Positions 24,148 to 31,094 of a stretch of DNA of 51,690 nt are shown here, piece by piece. Location of the stretch: NCBI RefSeq assembly GCF_001005085.2, contig NZ_LBMU02000130.1, forward strand, positions 1-51,690, given 5' to 3'. Every line of letters starts with the position of its first letter. Position 1 is the stretch's first letter. The position numbers and the translations under genes were made by a program. The notes under the pieces are model-generated. The model was not told where the DNA came from and searched no databases. It saw only the letters and a program-made list of their open reading frames with translations. This stretch comes from Streptomyces humi (GTDB taxonomy: Bacteria; Actinomycetota; Actinomycetes; Streptomycetales; Streptomycetaceae).

Positions 24148-25146
24148 TCAGAGGGCCGTGAGGCGTACGACGCCGTAGGCCGCCGCTGCTACCAGGGCCG
24201 CTGCCGGCATCGTGATGAACCAGCCCAGGACGATGTTCTTGGCCACGCCCCAGCGGACCGCGTTCACGCGCTTCGTCGCGCCGACGCCCATGATGGCCGA
24301 GGTGATGACGTGGGTCGTGGAGATCGGCGCCTTGAAGAGGTACGCCGTGGTGAACATGATCGAGGCGCCGGTGGCCTCGGCGGCGAACCCCTGCGGCGGG
24401 TCGAGTTCGATGATCTTGCGCCCCAGCGTGCGCATGATGCGCCAGCCGCCGGCGTAGGTGCCGAGCGAGAGCATCAGGGCGCAGACGATCTTCACCCAGG
24501 CCGGGATCGGGTCGCCGTACGTCTCGTGGCCGGAGATCACCAGGGCCATGACCACGACACCCATGGTCTTCTGGGCGTCCTGGAGGCCGTGGCCGAGTGC
24601 CATGCCCGCCGCGGAGACGGTCTGGGCGATACGGAAGCCCCGCTTGGCCTTGTGCGGGTTGGAGCGGCGGAACAGCCACATGATGGCCGTCATGACCAGG
24701 TAGCCGAGGATCAGGCCGACCACCGGCGACAGGAACATCGGGATGATGACCTTGTCGACGACGCCGTTCCAGAGCACCTCCGTGCCCCCGGCCAGCGCCG
24801 CGCCGACGAGACCGCCGAACAGGGCGTGCGAGGAGGAGGACGGCAGGCCGAAGTACCAGGTGACGAGGTTCCAGACGATCGCACCGACCAGAGCCGCGAA
24901 GAGGATGGCCATGCCGTGCGAGCCCTGCGGGGTCTCGATCAGGCCCTCGCTGACCGTCTTGGCGACCCCGGAACCGAGGAACGCGCCCGCGAGGTTCATG
25001 ACGGCGGCCATGGCGAGCGCCGCCCGCGGGGTCAGGGCCCGGGTCGAGACCGACGTGGCGATCGCGTTCGCCGAGTCGTGGAAGCCGTTCGTGTACGTGA
25101 AGAAGAGCGCGACCAGGACGGTCACGATGAGCGCGAAGGTGTCCAT
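24148..25146 (-). CDS. pit: Pit-type low-affinity inorganic phosphate transporter
   Basis: This 332-aa PHO4-family integral membrane transporter carries the duplicated signature in both halves: TNGFHDSANAIATSVSTRALTPRAALAMAA near the N terminus and KAPISTTHVITSAIMGVGATKRVNAVRWG near the C terminus. The motif GLPSSSSHALFGGLVGAALAGG lies in the middle. It imports metal-phosphate driven by protons and complements the high-affinity Pst system on the opposite strand. It begins 7 bp after the stop of the DUF47 gene, forming the conserved DUF47-pit pair. Confidence 0.93.
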   Translation of the reverse strand: MDTFALIVTVLVALFFTYTNGFHDSANAIATSVSTRALTPRAALAMAAVMNLAGAFLGSGVAKTVSEGLIETPQGSHGMAILFAALVGAIVWNLVTWYFGLPSSSSHALFGGLVGAALAGGTEVLWNGVVDKVIIPMFLSPVVGLILGYLVMTAIMWLFRRSNPHKAKRGFRIAQTVSAAGMALGHGLQDAQKTMGVVVMALVISGHETYGDPIPAWVKIVCALMLSLGTYAGGWRIMRTLGRKIIELDPPQGFAAEATGASIMFTTAYLFKAPISTTHVITSAIMGVGATKRVNAVRWGVAKNIVLGWFITMPAAALVAAAAYGVVRLTAL

Positions 25147-25153
25147 CTACGGC

Positions 25154-25774
25154 TCAGGACTCCTTGACGGCGATGGTCTCCACCGTGTTCGCCACGTGCT
25201 CGAACGCGTCCGCCGCCTCTTCCAGGACGTCCACGATCTGCTTGAGCTTCAGCACCTCGATCGCGTCGTACTTGCCGTTGAAGAGGTGTGCGAGGAGTTT
25301 GCGGTGGATCTGGTCGGCCTGGTTCTCGAGCCGGTTGACCTCGATCCAGTACTCGGTGAGGTTGTCCAGCGTGCGCAGGTTGGGCATCGCCTCCGCCGTC
25401 AGGTCGGCGGCCCGCGCCAGCACCTCGATCTGCTGCTCGACGCCCTTCGGCAGCTCCTCGACGTTGTAGAGGACGACCAGGTCGACGGCCTCCTCCATGA
25501 AGTCCATGATGTCGTCGAGGGAGGACGCGAGAGTGTAGATGTCCTCGCGGTCGAACGGCGTGATGAACGAGGAGTTCAGCTGGTGGAAGATCGCGTGCGT
25601 GGCGTCGTCACCTGCGTGTTCCGCTGCCCGCATACGCTCTGCGATCTCGGCCCGGGCAGACGTGTCCGCCCCGAGCAGTTCCATCAGGAGTTTCGAGCCC
25701 GTGACGATGTTGTCCGCGGAGGCGGCGAACATGTCGTAGAAGCTCGTCTCCCTGGGGGTCAGACGAAAGCGCAC
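25154..25774 (-). CDS. DUF47/PhoU-like Pit accessory protein
   Basis: This 206-aa all-helical cytoplasmic protein of the DUF47 (PhoU-like) family is nearly always encoded with Pit transporters and thought to regulate them. Family features include DDIMDFMEEAVDLVVLYNV and ADEAMRAAEHAGDDATHAIFHQL-like helices with acidic clusters that may bind metal. The start is GTG 25774 with a GAGGAC motif 8 nt upstream. The divergent CsoR gene starts about 200 bp away; no PHO box is evident. Confidence 0.88.
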   Translation of the reverse strand: MRFRLTPRETSFYDMFAASADNIVTGSKLLMELLGADTSARAEIAERMRAAEHAGDDATHAIFHQLNSSFITPFDREDIYTLASSLDDIMDFMEEAVDLVVLYNVEELPKGVEQQIEVLARAADLTAEAMPNLRTLDNLTEYWIEVNRLENQADQIHRKLLAHLFNGKYDAIEVLKLKQIVDVLEEAADAFEHVANTVETIAVKES

Positions 25775-25929
25775 TTGGGGTCCTCGGTATGCATGGGTTT
25801 CGGTCAGGCTGATGCTAAGCGCATCATCCGGCCACGGCTAATGGGCCGCTGTCCAGTTTCGCCCATCGGGCATTCTGATCAGCACGGGGGCGTCCCCAGG
25901 GCCCTATACCCAGCAAAGTTCGTTACCAT

Positions 25930-25946
25930 ATACCCACCAGGGGTAT
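25930..25946. promoter_or_regulatory. CsoR-type operator
   Basis: This 17-bp element has arms ATACCC and GGGTAT around ACCAG, resembling known CsoR operators with G-tract centres flanked by TA steps. It lies 25 bp upstream of the csoR start, consistent with autorepression relieved by Cu(I). Confidence 0.7.
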
Positions 25947-25971
25947 GTGTCTCGACGATGCGGAGGACGCG

Positions 25972-26310
25972 ATGACGACCACCGAGGCCGGCGCCGTGAC
26001 GCCCTCCGGAAGCGGAGCGCCGGCGGTCACGCACGGCTACCACAAGCAGAAGGACGAGCACCTCAAGCGGCTGCGCCGGATCGAGGGCCAGATCCGGGGC
26101 CTGCAACGCATGGTCGACGAGGACACCTACTGCATCGACATACTCACCCAGGTCTCCGCCTCCACGAAGGCCCTCCAGTCCTTCGCCCTGCAACTCCTGG
26201 AGGAGCACCTGCGGCACTGCGTGGCCGACGCGGCCGTCAAGGGCGGGGACGAGATCGACGCGAAGGTGGAGGAGGCCACGAAGGCCATCGGCCGCCTGCT
26301 GCGGACCTGA
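25972..26310 (+). CDS. csoR: copper-sensing transcriptional repressor CsoR
   Basis: This 112-aa member of the DUF156/CsoR family is a tetrameric all-helical repressor released from DNA by Cu(I). The copper ligands are present with exact family spacing: C54, H79 and C83 (YCIDILTQ; EEHLRHC). The N-terminal helix KDEHLKRLRRIEGQIRGLQRMVDEDTYC is the family hallmark. The start is ATG 25972 with GGAGG 5 nt ahead; an upstream ATG at 25945 overlaps the operator and is unlikely. No copper ATPase or chaperone gene is nearby, so the regulon lies elsewhere or is limited to itself. Confidence 0.92.
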   Translation: MTTTEAGAVTPSGSGAPAVTHGYHKQKDEHLKRLRRIEGQIRGLQRMVDEDTYCIDILTQVSASTKALQSFALQLLEEHLRHCVADAAVKGGDEIDAKVEEATKAIGRLLRT

Positions 26311-26346
26311 TCCGGCCTGGCCTGATCCGACCCGGTCCCGAGGGTC

Positions 26347-26514
26347 CTAGTCGGCCTCGCGTTCCTCCGCCACTCTCAGCACCTCGTCGATGCTGGCCAG
26401 ACTGAGGCGGTCCTCGGCGGCCGACGCCGCGATGATCAGCTCTCCGCACAGCTCGATCTCGGCGAGGGCCACGTGGTCCTGAACTGCCGTACCGCCGACC
26501 GGAGCCACGTGCAT
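26347..26514 (-). CDS. small conserved-looking protein of unknown function (55 aa)
   Basis: This short open frame has good coding signs: ATG 26514 preceded by AGAGAAGAGGTG, strong third-position G+C bias, and a stop at 26347. The product is acidic and largely helical, ending SIDEVLRVAEEREAD, with one Cys at residue 23. I do not recognise a domain. It converges on csoR with a 36-bp gap and lies 104 bp downstream of the lipoprotein gene, so it may be its operon partner. Confidence 0.65.
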   Translation of the reverse strand: MHVAPVGGTAVQDHVALAEIELCGELIIAASAAEDRLSLASIDEVLRVAEEREAD

Positions 26515-26618
26515 CACCTCTTCTCTGCCGTCACCGACTTCCTAGAGTAGGCAGCGGTCTACACACCGCGCATGGCACGGACGGGCTAGTTCACAGGTTG
26601 TACGGAGCCGGTCCCGGA

Positions 26619-27470
26619 CTAGTGCGACGGCTGGTTCTCGGCGATCCGGCCCGCGTAGATGTCCCGGGAACGCGGCAGCTTCACGTCCACGGGTGTGCCG
26701 AAGTCGTACAGCAGGGTCGTCGAGGCGACCGCCACCGTGCCCTTGCCGCTGTCGTTGACGAAACTGAACCGCTGCCTGAGCTTTCGGATCCGGCCCTGGT
26801 CGTCGAGGTACACGTCGAACGGGACGTCGGCGGTGGCGAACCCCTTCGCTGCGGCGGCGAGGGCCGGCCGGTTCCCGGCGGAGGCGGCCGCGGCCGCCGT
26901 GGCCAGGTCGGCGGTGCCCCGGTAGTGCCGGACCTCGGTGCCCGCGACCTCGGTCCGCCCGACATAGGTCGCCGTCCGGGTGCCACGCAGCAGCTCGGCC
27001 GCCGCGAACGGGTCGGTGGCGCCGCCGGTCACCAGGTTGCCGTCGGAGAGGGTCGCGGTCTCCACCCGCACCCACTTGTCGGCGGGCACCCCGGCCCCCC
27101 GGTTCTTCATGAACAGCGCGCCCGGTGCGAGGAGTTCGGTGATCGGGCGGTGTTCGGGGGTGCCGGCGGGGTCCTGCGGGAGCACGACCGTGAGCCTGCC
27201 GAGCCGGCGGCCGAAGTCGTAGACGCCCTTGCCGCGGATGGTGACCCGGGTGCCGCCGGTCGCCATCTCCATCGACGTCGTCGCCCTGGAGGTACGGGCG
27301 TTCAGCAGGAGGTCCGCCGAGTGCTCCAGGACGGTGACCGGGTCGCCGGGCGGGCCGCTCACGCCCTCGGCCGTGGCACCGCCGCAGCCGGTGGCGCACG
27401 CGCCGAGCCCGACCATGAGGCCCACGGTGACGGCCGTCCTCCCGGTGCGCCTGTGCTGCCGCCGATCCAT
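26619..27470 (-). CDS. lipoprotein with LolA/LppX-like architecture
   Basis: This 283-aa exported protein has a basic N terminus, a hydrophobic core (about 13-24) and a lipobox LGAC (C25). The mature part is beta-rich with lengths and motifs (for example TSMEMATGGTRVTIRGKGVYDF, then a late DVYLDDQGRIRKLRQRF) reminiscent of the LprG/LppX/LolA half-barrel that carries lipids in actinobacteria. Assignment is by pattern, not by a strict motif. The start is ATG 27470; the gene is divergent from a small Cys-rich protein. Confidence 0.75.
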   Translation of the reverse strand: MDRRQHRRTGRTAVTVGLMVGLGACATGCGGATAEGVSGPPGDPVTVLEHSADLLLNARTSRATTSMEMATGGTRVTIRGKGVYDFGRRLGRLTVVLPQDPAGTPEHRPITELLAPGALFMKNRGAGVPADKWVRVETATLSDGNLVTGGATDPFAAAELLRGTRTATYVGRTEVAGTEVRHYRGTADLATAAAAASAGNRPALAAAAKGFATADVPFDVYLDDQGRIRKLRQRFSFVNDSGKGTVAVASTTLLYDFGTPVDVKLPRSRDIYAGRIAENQPSH

Positions 27471-27587
27471 CGCTGCCTACCCCCACCGGTACGTCCGTCG
27501 CGGGCCGCCTGTCCTTCCGGTTAACGAGGGGTGCGAGGGGCCGTCACGCATACTTGGGCTTTACCGGCCGTGGGTAACGTTGTCGGG

Positions 27588-27761
27588 GTGGCACAGGAGA
27601 ACGGTTCCGGACGGGCCCTGGAGCGGGCGGGACACGAGGCGGGCACGGTTGAGCAGGGGCGGTTCTGTTTCGCCCGCTGCACGTGCGGCTGGCGGGGGCC
27701 GGCCCGGCGGGCGAGAAGCCTCGCGCGGGCGGACGTGGAAGGACACCTGACCGCCGGTTGA
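27588..27761 (+). CDS. small Cys-rich protein (57 aa), unknown function
   Basis: From GTG 27588 the frame encodes 57 residues with a cluster CFARCTCGWRGPARRA (C-x3-C-x-C) resembling part of a zinc-binding ribbon, then a basic helix. A -10-like TAACGT ends 7 bp before the GTG and no ribosome site is visible, so translation may be leaderless. An in-frame ATG at 27531 would place coding sequence across the promoter. I recall similar small proteins across Streptomyces but no function. Confidence 0.65.
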   Translation: MAQENGSGRALERAGHEAGTVEQGRFCFARCTCGWRGPARRARSLARADVEGHLTAG

Positions 27762-27833
27762 GACGGGTCCCACCCGGCCCGGTGGGTGACACAGGCCACA
27801 GGAACTCCTCGGGTGTCGCGGAGAGAAGTGGTC

Positions 27834-28460
27834 GTGAGGGACTCAGAGAACGAGGTGCGCCGCCGTGTGCGCGAGGGGGACCGCGAGGCGTTCGCCCAGC
27901 TGTACGAGGAGTTCGCCCGCGCCGTCTACAACCACGGGCTGCGGCTGACCGGCGACTGGTCGACAGCCGAAGAGGTCATGTCCGAGACCTTCCTGACCGC
28001 GTGGCGGACCCGCGACCGGGTGCTGGAGGAAGGCGGCTCGCTGCTGCCGTGGCTGCTGGGCATCGCCACCCACAAGGCGGACAACGCCCGCCGCGGGCAG
28101 CGCAGACGCCAGCTGTTCCTGGCGCGCCAGCCGCAGCCGCCGGCGGAGGAGGACTTCGCGCCCCGGACGGTCGGGCGCATCGACGACGCACGGCGCCTGC
28201 GGGCCGTGCAGGCCGCCCTGGGCCGGCTGCGGCGCCAGGAACGCGAGGTGCTGGCCCTGTGCGTGTGGTCCGGCCTGGACTACCGGGAGACGGCCGAGGC
28301 CCTGGGCATCGCCGTCGGCACCGTGCGGTCCCGTCTCTCGCGGGCCCGCCGGAAACTCGCCAGGCTCGCCGAGGAGAACCCGGAACTGCCCGCCGGTCGC
28401 GGAGAGATGACAAGTGCGGCCGCGATCGCGGCCCTGCCCGTACGGGAGGAGCTCACATGA
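27834..28460 (+). CDS. ECF-type RNA polymerase sigma factor
   Basis: This 208-aa sigma-70-family protein has only regions 2 and 4. Region 2 is FAQLYEEFARAVYNHGLRLTG through EEVMSETFLTAWR (about residues 20-60). Region 4 is LRRQEREVLALCVWSGLDYRETAEALGIAVGTVRSRLSRARRKL (about 130-173). The start at GTG 27834 is fixed by GGAGAG 8 nt upstream; other GTG codons lie 6 nt away. The stop overlaps the next gene by ATGA. That membrane protein probably controls or responds to the sigma factor. Confidence 0.9.
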   Translation: MRDSENEVRRRVREGDREAFAQLYEEFARAVYNHGLRLTGDWSTAEEVMSETFLTAWRTRDRVLEEGGSLLPWLLGIATHKADNARRGQRRRQLFLARQPQPPAEEDFAPRTVGRIDDARRLRAVQAALGRLRRQEREVLALCVWSGLDYRETAEALGIAVGTVRSRLSRARRKLARLAEENPELPAGRGEMTSAAAIAALPVREELT

Positions 28461-29512
28461 ACGACGGCGACCGCGAGGAGATCGCCCGCCTGCTGCCGGC
28501 CCCGGCCGACCAGGACCTTCCGCGCGAGCAGCACCTTCGTCACAAGGAACTGCTGATGCATCGCATCGACCAGGACATCGCCCGGGACACCGCCCTGGAG
28601 ACCGGCCGCGAGACCGGCCGGGAGGCCGGCCGGGAGCGGGCCACCGGTACCCGCCCGGCCCGCCGGCTGCTGCGGCCCGCGCTGCTGGCTCCGGCGACCG
28701 CCCTGACCCTGGCCGCCGCGCTGGCCGCGGGGGTCGCCCTGAACGGCGGCGCCCGGGAGCACTCCGGCACCTCCGCGCCCGGGGTGGCCACGGACATGCG
28801 GCCCGCCGCGGCCCTGCTGGGCCGGATCTCCGACGCCGCCGGGGGACGCAGCACGCCCCGGGTGCGGGACGACCAGTTCGTCTACACCCGGGAGAAGACC
28901 CAGGGGGCCGACCTGACCAGCGGGAAGGCCGTCCTCGACCCCCTGCGGGAACGGGAGTCGTGGTCCGCCCAGGAACCGGGGCCGCTGCGCAGGCTCGGGC
29001 TGGTCCGGGAGAACGGCGAGACCCTGCCGGTCAACGCCCAGCTCGGTGACAGCGACGGCACCCCGGCCGGCCTCGGCCGGCCCACCTACAGCTGGTTCGG
29101 CACGCTGCCCACCGACCCCGACAAGCTGCTGACCTACCTCTACGCGCACACCCCGTTCGCCGAGGGCCGGGGACGGGACCAGGCCGTGTTCGAGCAGATC
29201 GGGTCCCTGCTCGGCGGGATGATGCCGCCCGCCACGGCCGCGGCGCTCTACCAGGCCGCCGCGAAGATCCCCGGTGTCACCGCGGCCCCGCAGGCTCACG
29301 ACGCGATCGGGCGCCGGGGGCTCGGGATCGCCCGTGACGACACGCGCTACGGGGTGCGGACCGAGTGGGTCTTCGACAAGGAGGACTACTCGTTCCTCGG
29401 GTCCCGCAGCTATCTGATCAAGGACCGGTCGTACGGGAAGGCGGGGATGTTGCTGTCCAGCGAGGCGGAGCTGGAGATCGCCGTGGTGGACAAGGCGGGG
29501 GAGCGGCCCTGA
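28457..29512 (+). CDS. CU044_5270-type membrane-anchored protein, sigma-factor partner
   Basis: This 351-aa protein has a cytoplasmic N terminus (about 1-70) containing a charged repeat ETGRETGREAGRERA, one membrane helix (about 72-95) and a large extracytoplasmic domain. It has the QFVYTREKTQG motif and the overall look of the CU044_5270 family, commonly encoded right after ECF sigma genes in actinobacteria. A sensing or anti-sigma role is inferred from coupling; no zinc-binding HxxxCxxC motif exists. The start is ATG 28457. The stop lies inside a 39-bp tandem duplication. Confidence 0.8.
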   Translation: MNDGDREEIARLLPAPADQDLPREQHLRHKELLMHRIDQDIARDTALETGRETGREAGRERATGTRPARRLLRPALLAPATALTLAAALAAGVALNGGAREHSGTSAPGVATDMRPAAALLGRISDAAGGRSTPRVRDDQFVYTREKTQGADLTSGKAVLDPLRERESWSAQEPGPLRRLGLVRENGETLPVNAQLGDSDGTPAGLGRPTYSWFGTLPTDPDKLLTYLYAHTPFAEGRGRDQAVFEQIGSLLGGMMPPATAAALYQAAAKIPGVTAAPQAHDAIGRRGLGIARDDTRYGVRTEWVFDKEDYSFLGSRSYLIKDRSYGKAGMLLSSEAELEIAVVDKAGERP

Positions 29513-29560
29513 GGTTCAGGTGTGGTGGACAAGGCGGGGGAGCGGCCCTGAGGTTCAGGT
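29483..29560 (+). repeat. perfect 39-bp tandem duplication across a stop codon
   Basis: The 39 bp at 29483-29521, beginning GTGGTGGACAAGGCGGGGGA and containing the end and TGA of the upstream gene, are repeated exactly at 29522-29560. A third partial copy starts at 29561. The first TGA is used, so the protein is unaffected. It looks like a recent slippage event. Confidence 0.9.
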
Positions 29561-29658
29561 GTGGTGGGGCGGTCGGGTGCGGGGCGGTGGGGGCTGGTCG
29601 CCCGGTTCCTCCCCCCGCCTTCGGCCGGGGGTACCCCCGGCGCCCTGGGTTTCCTGCC

Positions 29659-30075
29659 CTACGGGGCGTTGTGAAGTGACGCCAGCAGTTCGTCCACCAG
29701 TTCCGCGTCCCGTGGCTGCGTCAGGCGCTCGCGTGCCCGCGCCGGGGGCAGCCACAGGATGCGGTCCACCTCGTGGTTCGGGGTGAAGTGGCCCTCGCCC
29801 GCCTCGCCCGCCCAGTAACGGACCTCCTTGGGGCGGCCGTTGGCGTAGTAGTGGGCGGTGGACAGCTCGCCGCCGAGGGACGCCGGGTAGCCGGTCTCCT
29901 CCTCCACCTCGCGCAACGCGCCGTCCGCCGCGTCCTCGTCGCGCTTGAGCTTGCCCTTCGGGTGGGACCAGTCGTCGTACTTGGGGCGGTGGACGAGGCA
30001 GACCTCGAGGTCGCCGTCGACCGGCGAGCGGCGCCACAGGACGCAGCCCGCGGCCAGTACCGGGGTGTCGTTCAC
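29659..30075 (-). CDS. NUDIX hydrolase (MutT-like)
   Basis: This 138-aa protein has a complete NUDIX box (41-63: GKLKRDEDAADGALREVEEETGY), which binds Mg2+ and cleaves nucleoside-diphosphate-linked substrates. The early motif VCLVHRPKYDDWSHPKG resembles Ap4A/diphosphoinositol-type members. The start is GTG 30075 with GGAGG 4 nt ahead; its GTGA overlaps the stop of the CHAD gene. Translational coupling with CHAD and ppk suggests a role in polyphosphate or nucleotide polyphosphate turnover, an inference from context. Confidence 0.88.
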   Translation of the reverse strand: MNDTPVLAAGCVLWRRSPVDGDLEVCLVHRPKYDDWSHPKGKLKRDEDAADGALREVEEETGYPASLGGELSTAHYYANGRPKEVRYWAGEAGEGHFTPNHEVDRILWLPPARARERLTQPRDAELVDELLASLHNAP

Positions 30076-31094
30076 ACGGCCTCCAACGACTGGTTCTGCC
30101 ACGCCTGCTGGAAGGCGAAGCGGGCCGCCTCCACCTCGTGCCGCTGGTCGGCGTGGAGGACTCCGAGGGCGTAGGCGGTCGCCGGGGCGATGCGCGGGGT
30201 GCGGGCGGCGGCCGCCGCCGCGGCGGCCGCCTCCGAGGCGTCCCGGTGCCGGTTCAGGGCCTGGCCGGCCGTGAGCAGCCGGATGTCCACCGGGGCGCCC
30301 TGGCCGCACAGCACCTCGCGGGCGTAGCGGTGCAGGCGCAGCAGCAGGCGGACCTGGTGCCAGGGGCCGTCCTGGGGGTGCGGGGACGGGTCCGGGGACA
30401 GGCCGTGGACGAGGGCCTCCGCGTTGTACGGGTGGCCCGCGGTGACCAGGGGAAGGGCCGTGATCGCGTCGGTGAGGCGTTCCTCGGCGGCGGCCGCCGG
30501 CGGGCGCAGGTCGGTCGTGGGGGCCGCGGCCGTCAGCGGGACCTCGCTGGCCAGCACCGCCACCTTGTCGGCGACCGCGTGGAAGCGGGAGGAGCCGAGC
30601 GCCTGGAGGGCCGTGGAGTGGGCCCGGGTGCGGGCGAGGGTCAGCTGGCGGTCCAGCAGGGCGCCCGCCTTGGCCGCGCCCACGGTGAGGTTGCCGCGGT
30701 CGGCCGTGCCGTCCGAAGTGGCCTGGCTGGGCAGGGCCGTCGAGCCGGAGAGCCGGTGCAGCGCCAGCAACAGACGCTCCAGCCGGGCTTCGTAGGCGTG
30801 CTCGAGGCCCAGCGTGCCCGACAGCCAGGCCAGTTCCGGGCGGATCTCCTCCGACCAGTCGGCCTCCAGGAGCGGCCGGAAGGTGTGCAGGCTGCCGCTG
30901 ATGCGCCGGGCCGAGCGGCGCAGCGCGCGGGCCGCTTCGACGGACCCCGTCGCGCCGGCCGCCGTCCCGGTCTCCCGGTGCAGGCGCAGCGCGCGGAGGA
31001 ACTCCGTGGCCTGGGCGCGCAGGTAGCCCGCGAGGGCGTCCCCGGTGACGGCCCGGGCCGTGGGGTCCGTCGGTTCAAGGTGTTGCTGTGCCAC
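30072..31094 (-). CDS. CHAD domain protein
   Basis: This 340-aa helical protein of the CHAD family has paired conserved histidine- and arginine-rich helices: RALRRSARRISGSLHTFRPLLEADW (about 56-80), LARTRAHSTALQALGSSRFHAVADKV and WHQVRLLLRLHRYAREV. CHAD domains bind polyphosphate and are found on polyP granules. The start is GTG 31094, overlapping the end of ppk by 20 nt. It stands between the polyphosphate kinase and a NUDIX enzyme in an overlapping operon, which fits a role in polyphosphate localisation or turnover. Confidence 0.9.
   Translation of the reverse strand: MAQQHLEPTDPTARAVTGDALAGYLRAQATEFLRALRLHRETGTAAGATGSVEAARALRRSARRISGSLHTFRPLLEADWSEEIRPELAWLSGTLGLEHAYEARLERLLLALHRLSGSTALPSQATSDGTADRGNLTVGAAKAGALLDRQLTLARTRAHSTALQALGSSRFHAVADKVAVLASEVPLTAAAPTTDLRPPAAAAEERLTDAITALPLVTAGHPYNAEALVHGLSPDPSPHPQDGPWHQVRLLLRLHRYAREVLCGQGAPVDIRLLTAGQALNRHRDASEAAAAAAAAARTPRIAPATAYALGVLHADQRHEVEAARFAFQQAWQNQSLEAV

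Noticed and set aside
27521..27799. Minus-strand 70-92-aa frames opposite the small Cys-rich gene
   Set aside because: Several overlapping frames of similar length with Pro/Arg/Ser-rich content; the plus-strand frame has better features.
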